Source: Pelagovum pacificum (GTDB lineage Bacteria > Pseudomonadota > Alphaproteobacteria > Rhodobacterales > Rhodobacteraceae). Taken from it: 64,000 nucleotides of DNA. This document shows positions 24,166-33,305 of this stretch, piece after piece. Every line of letters starts with the position of its first letter. Within the stretch, counting starts at the first letter, position 1. Below the pieces are notes generated by a model. It ran no database searches and was not told the DNA's origin. It was given only the letters and a program-made list of their open reading frames with translations. The position numbers were made by a program, and so were the translations under genes. The DNA lies in assembly GCF_016134045.1 (NCBI RefSeq), contig NZ_CP065915.1, positions 2,856,501-2,920,500 of the forward strand, in the 5' to 3' direction.

Positions 24166-25569
24166 ATGACGGCCATAGATCACGTTCCACGGCGCGGCCG
24201 TGCCGCCGCGCGGGGCATGGTGTGGAGCCTCGGGCAGAATGCCCTTACCACTTTGGTGACCCTGCTGGTCTTCGCCGTCACCTCTCGCACTCTGGGGGCG
24301 GAGGCGTTCGGGCGCGTGGCGCTCGCGACGAGCCTTATGACCTTCGCCCTTGCCGCCGCCCCGGTGGCCTTTGCCGAAGCGCTCGTTCAGGCCGACCGCC
24401 TGACAGACCGCCAGCTCGACGCGCTGTTCTGGTGCGCGGGGGCGGCCGGGATGGTCCTGTACCTGGCGGTCTGCGCGGTCGCGATGGTGGTGGCCGACCG
24501 GACGACCCTGCCGGAGATCGCGTGGCTGACGCCGGTGATCGCGTCGCGGGTGCTGTTCGAATGCTTCGCCATCGTGCCGACCGGCCTTCTGCAACGGCGC
24601 ATGGCGTTCCGGACCTTGGCGCTGCGGCAGCTGGCGGGGGTGCTGGCGGGAAACGGTCTGTGCCTGCTGCTGGTCCTTGGTGGTGGCGGCATATGGGCGC
24701 TGGCGCTGAACGGGCCGGCGACCTCGCTCGCCGGGCTGCTGGTTCTGGCCGCCGGCGCTGGCTGGCGTCCGTCAGGGCTTGCCAGTCCCGGTCACCTCAA
24801 GTCGGTCGCGCGCTTCGGCGGCTTTGCCTCGGCAGTGCGGGCATTGTCGATCCTGCGACTCGATCAGTTGGTGCTGGGCCTATTCGCGGGGCCGGTCGCG
24901 CTTGGGGCGTTCTACTTCGCCAACCGCATCGTCCAGATCGGCAGCGGACCGGCGTGGGGCGCGCTCGGCCCTGTGACGCATGCGCTGCTGTCACGCTGTC
25001 GCGGCTCGCCCCCACAGCTGAGGGAGGGCTACTTGTCCGCTGCCTTCGCCGCGACCACGCTGGCGGTGCCGCTGTTCGGCGGGCTGTGGCTGGTCGCGCC
25101 CATCGCGGTGCCCAATCTGTTCGGGACACAGTGGAGCGAAGCCGTGCCGGTCCTGCGGGCGCTGTGCCTGACCGGAGCACTCGGGTGTTTCGGCGCGGTC
25201 AACGGCGCGTCACTGTCCGCCCAGGGGCGGGTCGGCGCGTGGTTCGCCTACCAGTCGGCGCTACAGGCCCTGCGCCTTGTCGTCCTCGTCCTGCTGCTGC
25301 CGCAGGGGATCGGGACCGCGACGATGGGCTACGCGCTCGCCGGGGCGGTGCTGTGGCCCGTCGCAACCACCCTTGCCGCGCGCGCCTGCGGCGTGAGCAT
25401 CAGTCGGTTGTTCAAGGCCGTCGCCGCACCGCTACTGGCCGGGGCGGCCGCCCTTCTCATGTCGTCGGTGGGGGTCGCTGCCGCAGCCGTCGCCTTCGTA
25501 ACCGTGCTGACCGTCGCCGGCTGGCCTAGACTGGGGGAGATGCTGCGATCACTGCGGTCTCAGGGATAG
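24166..25569 (+). CDS. Polysaccharide flippase (Wzx-like, MOP superfamily)
   Basis: A 467-residue polytopic protein with about 12-14 hydrophobic segments. It opens with the family-typical MVWSLGQNALTTLVTLLVFAVTSRTLGAEAFGRVALA and contains RLDQLVLGLFAGPVALGAFYFANRI. It probably flips lipid-linked repeat units of the exopolysaccharide made by the following glycosyltransferases. No Shine-Dalgarno is seen before ATG 24166; a Met 17 codons later (24217) is an alternative. The 3' end overlaps the convergent esterase gene by 10 bases. Confidence 0.85.
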   Translation: MTAIDHVPRRGRAAARGMVWSLGQNALTTLVTLLVFAVTSRTLGAEAFGRVALATSLMTFALAAAPVAFAEALVQADRLTDRQLDALFWCAGAAGMVLYLAVCAVAMVVADRTTLPEIAWLTPVIASRVLFECFAIVPTGLLQRRMAFRTLALRQLAGVLAGNGLCLLLVLGGGGIWALALNGPATSLAGLLVLAAGAGWRPSGLASPGHLKSVARFGGFASAVRALSILRLDQLVLGLFAGPVALGAFYFANRIVQIGSGPAWGALGPVTHALLSRCRGSPPQLREGYLSAAFAATTLAVPLFGGLWLVAPIAVPNLFGTQWSEAVPVLRALCLTGALGCFGAVNGASLSAQGRVGAWFAYQSALQALRLVVLVLLLPQGIGTATMGYALAGAVLWPVATTLAARACGVSISRLFKAVAAPLLAGAAALLMSSVGVAAAAVAFVTVLTVAGWPRLGEMLRSLRSQG

Positions 25570-26858
25570 ATCAGATCGCGCAGCGCCCGCGCCGTGTCGA
25601 TGCCGCGCTGCCGGTTGGTGGGCTGGTCGTAGTGGATTCCGTCCGTCTCGAACGTCGCGCCGGCGGGGCGCGGGACGTAGGCGCAACGGCTGAACTCCAG
25701 CGGTTCGCCCGAGCCGGTGGCGAGCCCCTGTTGAAGGGCAACGAGCGCGGCGAGTTCGGTATCGACGACCGGATCGCCGCCGATTTCGGAGATCACGACC
25801 GGTACATCGCCCCATCCGGGCTCTGCGCGGCAGGCTTCGATCAGGGCCGGCGCGGCAATCGACCACTCGGCGCGCTTGCCCGCACCGGTGTCGCTCTCCC
25901 CCTGGCAGAAGACGATGCCGCCCATCACCGACCCGGCTGGTGCATCGGTCCAGACCTTGCGGGTCTGCAGCCAGAAGTTGTCGACCGCGTCGGGCGTGAG
26001 GCTGTCAGCACGCCATGCGGCGTAGTCGCCACCGAAGCCTCCGCCGGCATGGCCCGTGGCCACGAAGACGATCGTGTAGTCCGCCGGCACGACCTTGCGC
26101 AGCTCGCGCAGGAAGGCGCCGCTCGGCCCGCCGCCGGCGTTGATCGTATGGTGCACGATGGGGTCGACGGCCAGCATCGGCTCTCCGCAGCCCGCCCCGT
26201 CGAGGCTCGCACCGTAACTCGCGTTCGCAAGGCTCGGGATAACGACGCATCCTGGCACCGGCGTGTCGAAGTCCGGGTCCGCCGTCGCCGCCGCGCCGAC
26301 CCAGTTCGACTGGGCGATGCAGGTCACGATGAACCACTTCTGGGCCAGAAGCGCGGTCAGGTCAGTCATGTGGATCGCCTCGACAGTGCCCGAGGTCGCG
26401 GGATTGAAGGTCACGACCCCCCGGACGGCCGCGCCGGACGCCGTTGTGACACAGCCCTGCCGCCACCCGGTCAGCGCCTTTGCATTGGCGTTCGTAGCTC
26501 CTTCGGAGCTGTCGATGCCCGCCTTGCCTCCCGACAGCGCGGAGATCAACGCGAGGATCGACACTCGGTGCCCCGCCGCGACTGTAGTCGGGGTCAGCGG
26601 CCCGACTCCGCGGACCCTGGTGTTGGTTCCGTCGCAAATGGCCTGACCGCCCGAGACGGTGATCGCCGGCTCGTCCTCCTCGACCGCCCAACTGTTGGTA
26701 TCGTCCGCCTCTGCCTGCGCCGGCGCGAGGAGCGTGCCGGGGAAGTTCGTGGGCGGCACGGCCGGCATGGTGAATCCGAAGAGGCCGGGTGGTGGCGGCG
26801 GTGCCTCCGTCCCTCCTGTTGCCAATGTGCCCGATACGCCCAGCCCGATCGACAGCAT
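25560..26858 (-). CDS. SASA-domain carbohydrate esterase (sialate O-acetylesterase-like)
   Basis: A 432-residue protein with a low-complexity, proline-rich N-terminus (about residues 15-50) and a C-terminal SGNH-type esterase domain. Visible motifs are VTCIAQSNWVG (nucleophile Ser about 184), FCQGESDTG and DGIHYD (Asp/His). This is the layout of the SASA/DUF303 family, which removes acetyl groups from sugars. The start at 26858 has GGAGG seven bases upstream; the frame is open to an ATG at 26912 that would overlap the divergent gene start. No clear signal peptide is seen. It may deacetylate the local polysaccharide. Confidence 0.75.
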   Translation of the reverse strand: MLSIGLGVSGTLATGGTEAPPPPPGLFGFTMPAVPPTNFPGTLLAPAQAEADDTNSWAVEEDEPAITVSGGQAICDGTNTRVRGVGPLTPTTVAAGHRVSILALISALSGGKAGIDSSEGATNANAKALTGWRQGCVTTASGAAVRGVVTFNPATSGTVEAIHMTDLTALLAQKWFIVTCIAQSNWVGAAATADPDFDTPVPGCVVIPSLANASYGASLDGAGCGEPMLAVDPIVHHTINAGGGPSGAFLRELRKVVPADYTIVFVATGHAGGGFGGDYAAWRADSLTPDAVDNFWLQTRKVWTDAPAGSVMGGIVFCQGESDTGAGKRAEWSIAAPALIEACRAEPGWGDVPVVISEIGGDPVVDTELAALVALQQGLATGSGEPLEFSRCAYVPRPAGATFETDGIHYDQPTNRQRGIDTARALRDLIYP

Positions 26859-26910
26859 TCCGACCCTCCACTCATCCGGGGATTGCAATTGATACAATCC
26901 GACATTAGCC

Positions 26911-27744
26911 ATGAGTGCGTTAACAAGTGCCGCCCGCCTCGGGCGTTGCGCCGTAGTGTTCGGGCTTGAAGAGTTGGACTGGCTGCCGCAGATCGACAGA
27001 CTTGCCGCTCTGCGGCGCCGCTTCTCTGACCGGCCGGCCGTGCGCTATCAGGTGCTGGGCGAGCGCTGTTCTGGGACCAATTTCCTCGACCGTCTGATCG
27101 CCGAGAACCTGCCGGTCGCCCCCGCCCATGCCGTGCGCTGGAAACACGGGTTCCCGGATTTCATCGCCGCCCCGGCCGACGTGGTCTTCGTGGTTATCTT
27201 CCGAGAGGCCTTGGGCTGGATTTCAAGCCTTTATTCAAAGCCTTGGCATGCAGACCCGCAACTTCGCCGGCACGGGTTTTCCGAGTTCATCCGGGCGAAG
27301 TGGCGCTCGAGTGTCGACGACCACCGCCATTTCAGGCTGTGGCGAGGCGATTCCCGGGTGGGCCAGCCGCTGAATGCCGACCTGCACCCGCTGACGGGTC
27401 AGCCCTTCAACTCCGTTTTCGAACTGCGCGCGGCGAAGATGGCCGCGCACCTGTCTCTGCCCCATCGCGGCGCGCGCGTCGTGTTCACCACGCTTGCCGA
27501 GGCTACCGCCGACCCCGCCGGCGTCATCAAGGCTGTTGCGGCAGCCTGCAACATCGCTCCACCCGGTGAGGTGAAGGTACCGGAGGGCCATTTCGGCTGG
27601 ACCTGGGAAGAGCGGCGCGTCACGCCTGAGCGCAAGACCGACATCATCACCCCCGAAGAGCGCGCTTACATCCTGTCCCGTCTCGACTTGGCGCAGGAAC
27701 GCCGCGCCGGGCTCCATTATCCCGTGCTATCGTCGGTTTCGTAG
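26911..27744 (+). CDS. Sulfotransferase-like P-loop protein
   Basis: A 277-residue protein with a PAPS-binding-like loop GERCSGTNFLDRLI near residue 51, a VRWKHGFPDF segment and a later VVFVVIFREALGWISSLY that resembles the 3'-phosphate-binding region of sulfotransferases. This suggests transfer of sulfate to a glycan or other acceptor, but the family is diverse. The start is uncertain: no Shine-Dalgarno is seen before 26911, and a GTG at 26956 is possible. It is head-to-head with the esterase gene. Confidence 0.68.
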   Translation: MSALTSAARLGRCAVVFGLEELDWLPQIDRLAALRRRFSDRPAVRYQVLGERCSGTNFLDRLIAENLPVAPAHAVRWKHGFPDFIAAPADVVFVVIFREALGWISSLYSKPWHADPQLRRHGFSEFIRAKWRSSVDDHRHFRLWRGDSRVGQPLNADLHPLTGQPFNSVFELRAAKMAAHLSLPHRGARVVFTTLAEATADPAGVIKAVAAACNIAPPGEVKVPEGHFGWTWEERRVTPERKTDIITPEERAYILSRLDLAQERRAGLHYPVLSSVS

Positions 27745-27839
27745 AACTTTCGCGATTTGTCCCGCCAGTGCCGCGGTCCGGCCCGGATGCGCGCCCCACA
27801 GCGCTGTGATCCTCGCCCCTGCAGCAGCGGGAGCGCGAG

Positions 27840-29249
27840 ATGGAGCATTGGATTTCACCGCAGGCCATTACGGTCGGGCAGCTTGGACAGCCGTGGACGG
27901 AGCGTGACTGGCTGGCCGCGACCTGGGGAAAGTCGCCCCTCATGGATTGGAGCGCAGACAATGTCGAACTCGCGGATATCGGCCTGACGCTCCTCCTCGA
28001 TCAGTCGATCGACGGCGGTGCGCCGTTTGAAGGCGCCGAAATTCAGTCCCGCGCCGTCGCCACGACCGGGACCTGGAGCTGGCTGGCGCAGGTGCCGGAG
28101 ATGGTCGATGGCGCGGTCTTCGGCATGTTCGTGTTCAAGGCGGACTGGCGCAACGATCCATGGATCGAGTTCGATTTCGAGTTCGTGGGCGCGCGGACCG
28201 ACGCCGTACAACTGACCGTCCACATGGAGAACGCGTCCGGAACGCATGTCACCAACCTCTCACCAGTGGTGATCCCGCTCGGCTTCGACGCCTCCGCCGC
28301 GCCGCATCTCTACGAGATCGACGTGGGCACGGGCGTGACCCGCTTCCTGGTCGACGGGCGCGAAATCCACAGCTTTTCGGCCGGCGACATGCCCGGCGAC
28401 CTGTGGTCGACTGGTGATCTGCGCGCCTTCACAAGCCTCTGGGCGGCGCAGCCATCGCTTTCTGACTGGACGGGGGATTGGGCCTGGCCGGGATCGCCGC
28501 TCGCTGCCCAAGTCGAAGGGGTCTGGACGCCGGCATCTCCATTTTCGCTGTCGTTCGAAGAGCTTACGCCGACGCAATCTGCGGCCACCACCGGGGGGCG
28601 CCTTCGCGGCGGGGGCGGCGCCGACGTCTTGGCGGGCTCGGGGGATAGGGACATCGTGGACGGCTTCTCCGGCGCGGATGCGCTCGGCGGGGGCCCGGGT
28701 GACGATCATTTGCGGGGCGGCGACGGCGACGACTGGCTCGACGGTGGCGAGGGTGATGACCGACTGTTCGCCGGTCACGGCGACGATCTGCTGACCGCAG
28801 GCGACGGCCGGGACGTGCTTCGCGGCGATGCCGGACGGGACCTGCTTCGCGCCGGCGCCGGCGATGACCGGCTGTTCGGTGGCGACGGAGACGATCAGAT
28901 GTCCGGCGGCGCTGGCCGGGATGTCCTCAAGGGTGGCGACGGCGACGATTTGCTGGAGGGCGGCGCGGGTCATGATGTTCTCTGGGGGAACGACGGTGCG
29001 GATGTGTTCCGGCTCGACGGGGATGCATCTGACCGGATACGCGATTTTTCCATCACGGGCGGGGACTTGCTCGACCTCCGCTCGCTTCGGGCCGAAGCCG
29101 ACCAACTGGAGCTCGCAGGCCGGGGCGAATGGCACCGGCTGCTGCTTCACTCGGACGGTGAGGTCAGCGAACTGGCAACCTTCGATATCGAGGACGCGGG
29201 TCGGATAAGTCTGGCCGAGCTGATCGAGGCGGATTGTCTGCTACTTTGA
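27840..29249 (+). CDS. Secreted GH16-type glycanase with RTX calcium-binding repeats
   Basis: A 469-residue protein. Residues about 60-245 resemble a GH16 beta-glucanase: EIQSRA, then the catalytic signature WIEFDFEFVG (ExDxE at 110/112/114), and a sandwich with ITRFLVDG-like strands. From about residue 254 to 390 follow RTX nonapeptide repeats of the GGxGxDxLx type, then a C-terminal segment as found in type I secretion substrates. There is no N-terminal signal peptide. The architecture matches ExsH/PlyA-type enzymes that trim exopolysaccharide outside the cell. The type I exporter is not in the window. Confidence 0.85.
   Translation: MEHWISPQAITVGQLGQPWTERDWLAATWGKSPLMDWSADNVELADIGLTLLLDQSIDGGAPFEGAEIQSRAVATTGTWSWLAQVPEMVDGAVFGMFVFKADWRNDPWIEFDFEFVGARTDAVQLTVHMENASGTHVTNLSPVVIPLGFDASAAPHLYEIDVGTGVTRFLVDGREIHSFSAGDMPGDLWSTGDLRAFTSLWAAQPSLSDWTGDWAWPGSPLAAQVEGVWTPASPFSLSFEELTPTQSAATTGGRLRGGGGADVLAGSGDRDIVDGFSGADALGGGPGDDHLRGGDGDDWLDGGEGDDRLFAGHGDDLLTAGDGRDVLRGDAGRDLLRAGAGDDRLFGGDGDDQMSGGAGRDVLKGGDGDDLLEGGAGHDVLWGNDGADVFRLDGDASDRIRDFSITGGDLLDLRSLRAEADQLELAGRGEWHRLLLHSDGEVSELATFDIEDAGRISLAELIEADCLLL
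28602..29010 (+). repeat. Tandem RTX nonapeptide-coding repeats
   Basis: Imperfect 27-base units encode glycine/aspartate nonapeptides such as GGDGDDWLD, GGEGDDRLF, GDAGRDLLR and GGAGRDVLK. They form a calcium-binding parallel beta roll in the secreted glycanase. Confidence 0.9.
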
Positions 29250-29288
29250 GGCAACTTTTCAGTAACTGGATTTCGCTAAGATTGTCGC

Positions 29289-30485
29289 ATGTCATCGCGC
29301 AGCCCGGATCTTGTCTCCGTCATCATGGCGAACCGCAACGGTATGCCTTGGCTGCCGGACGCGGTCGACAGCGTCCTTAGTCAAAGCCACGCCTCGATGG
29401 AGCTCGTCGTTGGCGACGATGCGTCGGATGATGCCAGCGTCGAGTACCTCGAACGGCGGAGGATTTCGGACAATCGTCTGAGAATAGTCAGACTGCCGGA
29501 GCCGGGTGGCCCTTCGGCCGCACGCAATGCAGCAATTGCCGCATCAGTTGGTGACTGGATCGCGATTTGCGACTCCGACGACCTGATGGTGCCCGATCGG
29601 CTGGAGGGTCTTCTTCGCCATGCTGCGGCCTCGGGCGCGGACATGGTCGCGGACGACATGGTTCATTTTTCAGCCAGTCCGATGCGCAGGGCAGCGACCG
29701 TCCTCGGTGAGCTGGCCATCCCGTCGAACAGGCTTATCGGGACAGGGGATTTGCTCAACCAGGATCGCCTTGGCTACCTCAAGCCACTGATCCGGAGAGA
29801 AATTGTCCCGCGATCCACTTATGATCCGGCATTGTCGATCGGGGAGGATTATCACCTGTATCTTCGGCTCTTGGTCGACGGCGCAAAGTTCGAAATCGTA
29901 CCGGGATCGGGATATCTTTACCGGCGCCACGCAGCGTCGTTATCTCATCGGAGCCGGCCGGATCAGCTTCGAAAGCTGGCGTCGGCACTAAGCGAGATTG
30001 AGGTGGGCGAGGATCAGGCGAGCCTGGCTAGACGGGTTCGGGACCTTCGGCGGGCGGCAGACGTGGAGCAATTCGCTATTGGCGTGCGCGACCAAGATTT
30101 TGGTGCCGCCTTCTTCAGCCTTCGGCAATCACCCTTGGCGTGTGTCGGTTGGATAACAGGCCAAGTCGGGCACCGTTTGAGCCAGACTTTTCCAGCATCG
30201 ATACGACCGCCCTTGGAGCTGTCGATCTGTGAAGGGCGGCCGGTAGATCGAAACCGCATGATCCAACTTCCACCGAAGGAACCCGGCCGAGCAAGACTTG
30301 CAGCTTACCTCTGTTTTGAAGCCTCTCGCCGGCGTCTGACCCTGTCGCCGACAACCGACAAATGCGAGACATTCTGTCGATTGGTCCCGATGGCGAAGGT
30401 CATCCCGACTGGTCAGACCGACCAGTCCGCGAACTCTTGCCTGGTCAAAGCCCTGAATTGCGCCGCGTCGGCGCGAACGCCCTGA
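29289..30485 (+). CDS. Glycosyltransferase family 2
   Basis: A 398-residue GT-A enzyme. The N-terminus VSVIMANRNGMPWLPDAVDSVL, the GDDASDDAS segment and the DXD-type CDSDDLMVP are characteristic of GT2. An acidic motif SIGEDYHLYLR further on fits the catalytic base region. It presumably adds one sugar of the exopolysaccharide repeat unit. The C-terminal 25 codons overlap the end of the convergent sulfotransferase gene by 73 bases, and the final residues (rich in Ser, Ala, Thr) look like extension past the enzyme fold. Confidence 0.85.
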   Translation: MSSRSPDLVSVIMANRNGMPWLPDAVDSVLSQSHASMELVVGDDASDDASVEYLERRRISDNRLRIVRLPEPGGPSAARNAAIAASVGDWIAICDSDDLMVPDRLEGLLRHAAASGADMVADDMVHFSASPMRRAATVLGELAIPSNRLIGTGDLLNQDRLGYLKPLIRREIVPRSTYDPALSIGEDYHLYLRLLVDGAKFEIVPGSGYLYRRHAASLSHRSRPDQLRKLASALSEIEVGEDQASLARRVRDLRRAADVEQFAIGVRDQDFGAAFFSLRQSPLACVGWITGQVGHRLSQTFPASIRPPLELSICEGRPVDRNRMIQLPPKEPGRARLAAYLCFEASRRRLTLSPTTDKCETFCRLVPMAKVIPTGQTDQSANSCLVKALNCAASARTP

Positions 30486-31222
30486 GCGATCTTTTCCCTC
30501 AAATCCGTATCGACTTCTGGAACTTTCGAAGAATTCGATGCGAGCGCGGCCTTCAATCGTATCTTCGCGTCATGAGGAACCCAGCGCCTCGCAAGCCGCC
30601 CCACCCCTGTTTTCCGAAACGAGAAGAACCAATCCGGAATACCGGCAAGTTCGGCTGTAGAATTGGCTTTACTCGGTGGCATCCAATTATCTTCGACACC
30701 CAGAAAACTGGCGAGCCTCGCTCGTTCTTCTCCTTCATTTCCGAAGAGTCGCACTTGATCCAGAACCATGAATCGTTCGATCGGAAAGCACTCAAGCCAG
30801 GCACGAAGCTGCAACGCATAGCTGGACACTTCGATCAGGTGAGAGATGTCAGGCACTTCGCCAGCCGCGTCGGAGCGCGTTGCATGGTGGTGCTGAGATA
30901 CCGCTCTATTCACCGGATCGCGTACGAGATAGATGAATCGGCAAGCCGGGGCGACAGTTGCAACCCGCTCCGGCACAAATGGAAAACTGAGGCATTTCGA
31001 GTAATTGGGCGACACCTCGACCCTGAGTAGGTCGTGGTCGGAGAACCGCCTCCGATACCATCGCTCCCCTTTTTCCCAGACGTCTCCGCCAAGAAAGAAA
31101 TCGACCTCCTTCTCATTCGGCACCGCGATCTGATCGTGCGCGGTGAACATGCGATGGAGGCTTGTCGTGCCGGCCCGCATCGCGCCGATCACGATCACAT
31201 CGACCGGATCTCGTTGCTGCAT
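30413..31222 (-). CDS. Sulfotransferase (PAPS-dependent)
   Basis: A 269-residue protein with the 5'-phosphosulfate loop VIGAMRAGTTSLHRM, the NEKEVDFF segment and the 3'-phosphate motif RDPVNRAVSQ, all typical of bacterial carbohydrate sulfotransferases (Sulfotransfer_1 family). The ATG at 31222 has GGAGG upstream. It is likely to sulfate the exopolysaccharide or its precursor. The gene is divergent from the Wzc-like kinase gene and overlaps the convergent GT2 gene by 73 bases at the 3' end. Confidence 0.86.
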   Translation of the reverse strand: MQQRDPVDVIVIGAMRAGTTSLHRMFTAHDQIAVPNEKEVDFFLGGDVWEKGERWYRRRFSDHDLLRVEVSPNYSKCLSFPFVPERVATVAPACRFIYLVRDPVNRAVSQHHHATRSDAAGEVPDISHLIEVSSYALQLRAWLECFPIERFMVLDQVRLFGNEGEERARLASFLGVEDNWMPPSKANSTAELAGIPDWFFSFRKTGVGRLARRWVPHDAKIRLKAALASNSSKVPEVDTDLREKIAQGVRADAAQFRALTRQEFADWSV

Positions 31223-31260
31223 CGGCACATCCTCCACGAACGAGGGATATCTTGCGGTTA

Positions 31261-31276
31261 TTAAACCTCCCTTAAC
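31261..31276. promoter_or_regulatory. CtrA-type box, TTAA-N7-TTAAC
   Basis: TTAAACCTCCCTTAAC lies in the 94-base gap between the divergent sulfotransferase (31222) and Wzc-like (31317) genes. It is an exact match to the alphaproteobacterial CtrA consensus TTAA-N7-TTAAC. The placement could control either or both promoters. That CtrA really binds is inference. Confidence 0.6.
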
Positions 31277-31316
31277 GCGCGATCTGTATCGAGGGCTCAT
31301 CAACACGGGGCCAAGC

Positions 31317-33305
31317 ATGCAGAACACGCCGACGAACCCGGCAGACGGTCGCGAAATCATCGATCTCGGCGCTTTGCTTGCAATGGTCTGGCGCGGCTTC
31401 GCGGTGATCCTCTTCTTCGGCGCAGTCGGCTTCGGGCTAGCCCTGACCTATGCAAAGGGCCTGACGACACCGTTATTTGCTGCGACGGCCGAACTCGTGC
31501 TCGAGACGAGAGACGAGAAGATCGTCGATATAGAACAGGTGCTTGGCCGAATCTCCACCGACGAGGAGGCGATCCTGACCGAGGTTCACATCCTGGCGGG
31601 TCGCGAGCTTGCCGCGCAGGTCGTGGATGAACTCGAGCTTGCTGACGATGTCGAATTCAACGGCGAGTCACCTCAGTCCGGCCTTGCTGATTTCCTCGCT
31701 AGCCTGAGATCGAGAGGAGAAACCGGCACTCTGCCGGACCCCGAGGTGTTACGCGAACACGCAATCGAAACACTGCGTGCGAGGACGGAGGTCCGCAATG
31801 TTCCCGGCACCTACGCCTTCTCGATCGAGGTGCTGTCAGCGGACCCGTCCAAGGCCGCTGAAATCGCAAACTCCTACGCGATGATCTACCTCGAAAATCA
31901 GCGTGCTGAGTTGTTCCGGGCGACCGAACAGGCGTCCGATTGGCTGGCGGTCCGGGTGGCGGACCTCGCCGCGGATGTTGCCCGGGCCGAAACCGCTGTC
32001 ACGTCTCTCAAGTCAGAAGCGAGTTTTGCAGACGAGGCGCACCTTCAAGGCCTGGAGAGGCGGCTCCTGCGTCTGAGAGAAACGCTGATCGAGCGACGCG
32101 CTGCGCTCGAGGCGAAACAACGGCAACTGGATATCCTGCAAGAGCCCGACCGGCTTGCAGCAGGCGCGCAGGTACTCGTGGTGTCGGGGCTGGATCGGGA
32201 TCAGGCGCTCGCGCAGGTGCGCTCGGAAAGGGCCGAACTCTCGGCGCAGACCGCCGCCATCGAGACTTCGGTTGGCGATCTGCAGCGGCAGATCCTCCTG
32301 CAGACGGAGGCTCTGACCCGCCTGGACAGCGCCCAGAGGGATCTGGAGTCGAGCAGGCTGCTCTACGAGAACTTTCGCGATCGATTACGCGAAACGGCTG
32401 TTCAGCAGGGCATCCATCAACCGGACAGCCGGATCATCGAGTACGCAGTGGCCCAGCGCTTTCCGGTTGTTCCCAACCTGCCCTACAGCCTCGGTGTGGG
32501 GGCAGTCGTCGGGGCGCTTATTGGTGGAGCGTTGACGATCGGATGGCAAATCAGCGTGTCCCGCATTCGATCCAGCGGGCAGGTCGCGACGCTGACCGGT
32601 GCCCCTGTCCTCGCGCAGATGTCCAGGTTGCCCAAGGACCTCGACGACTTGAAACCCGGCACGCCGGCAGGAGAAGAGTTGCGGAATCTGCGAACCTCTC
32701 TGCTTCTGCGACGTGAGACGGCACAAGTCATTCTCGTCGCATCGGCCGAGAGCGGCGATGGCAAGACAACCATCTCGGCTGCATTGGCCAAGAGCTTTGC
32801 CGAGGTCGGGCGCCGCACGTTGCTTGTCGATTGCGACCTTCGTCGCCGCCAGGCGTCCGCCAAGTACGGGCGTCGTGGGATCATGGGCGGCTTCGCTGAT
32901 GTCATCCTTGGTCGGACCAGCCTCGACCAGTCGGTGATACGAAGCTCGATGGAAGGCGTCGATCTGCTACAGGCGGGCGGCTCCGGCTATGCGGCGGCAG
33001 ACGTGCTGAGCCGGGGCAACGTTGCCGATGTTCTGACCCAGGCGCGCGGCAGGTGGGATACGATCATCCTCGACACGCCGCCGATCCTTGCCGTGCCCGA
33101 CGCTCGGTTGCTGGCTGGGCACGTGGACTCCCTTCTCCTCGTCGTTCGGTGGAATCGCACGCGGCGCAGGACGCTGGCGACCTGCCTTGATCGGCTCCGG
33201 CAAAGCGGCCACGGCCCGGATGCGATCGTCATGTCGCGGATGGGCGGTCGCCATGGGGTGCGCGGACCTTATCGCCAGACGATCCGGCGATATGCGGTTG
33301 CCTGA
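31317..33305 (+). CDS. Wzc-type polysaccharide co-polymerase / BY-kinase
   Basis: A 662-residue protein: an N-terminal Wzz domain with a membrane helix (about residues 25-45), a long periplasmic coiled coil (roughly 185-345), a second membrane helix (about 385-410, VGAVVGALIGGALTIG) and a C-terminal BY-kinase domain. The kinase has Walker A SAESGDGKTT, Walker A' LLVDCDLRRR and Walker B TIILDTPP. Tyrosines near the C-terminus (GPYRQTIRRYAVA) could be autophosphorylated. It controls chain length and export of exopolysaccharide. The 3' end overlaps the convergent O-antigen ligase-like gene by 77 bases. Confidence 0.9.
   Translation: MQNTPTNPADGREIIDLGALLAMVWRGFAVILFFGAVGFGLALTYAKGLTTPLFAATAELVLETRDEKIVDIEQVLGRISTDEEAILTEVHILAGRELAAQVVDELELADDVEFNGESPQSGLADFLASLRSRGETGTLPDPEVLREHAIETLRARTEVRNVPGTYAFSIEVLSADPSKAAEIANSYAMIYLENQRAELFRATEQASDWLAVRVADLAADVARAETAVTSLKSEASFADEAHLQGLERRLLRLRETLIERRAALEAKQRQLDILQEPDRLAAGAQVLVVSGLDRDQALAQVRSERAELSAQTAAIETSVGDLQRQILLQTEALTRLDSAQRDLESSRLLYENFRDRLRETAVQQGIHQPDSRIIEYAVAQRFPVVPNLPYSLGVGAVVGALIGGALTIGWQISVSRIRSSGQVATLTGAPVLAQMSRLPKDLDDLKPGTPAGEELRNLRTSLLLRRETAQVILVASAESGDGKTTISAALAKSFAEVGRRTLLVDCDLRRRQASAKYGRRGIMGGFADVILGRTSLDQSVIRSSMEGVDLLQAGGSGYAAADVLSRGNVADVLTQARGRWDTIILDTPPILAVPDARLLAGHVDSLLLVVRWNRTRRRTLATCLDRLRQSGHGPDAIVMSRMGGRHGVRGPYRQTIRRYAVA

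Noticed and set aside
25560..26912. Esterase as a prophage tail or cargo gene
   Set aside because: Proline-rich N-termini and SASA domains occur in some phage proteins, but no capsid, tail or integrase gene is nearby and the context is exopolysaccharide synthesis.
28602..29010. Short tandem repeats as a possible CRISPR array
   Set aside because: The 27-base periodicity is coding: it encodes RTX nonapeptides without unique spacers.
30362..31030. Plus-strand open frame after the GT2 gene
   Set aside because: It is antisense to the sulfotransferase with clear PAPS-binding motifs and has no domain.
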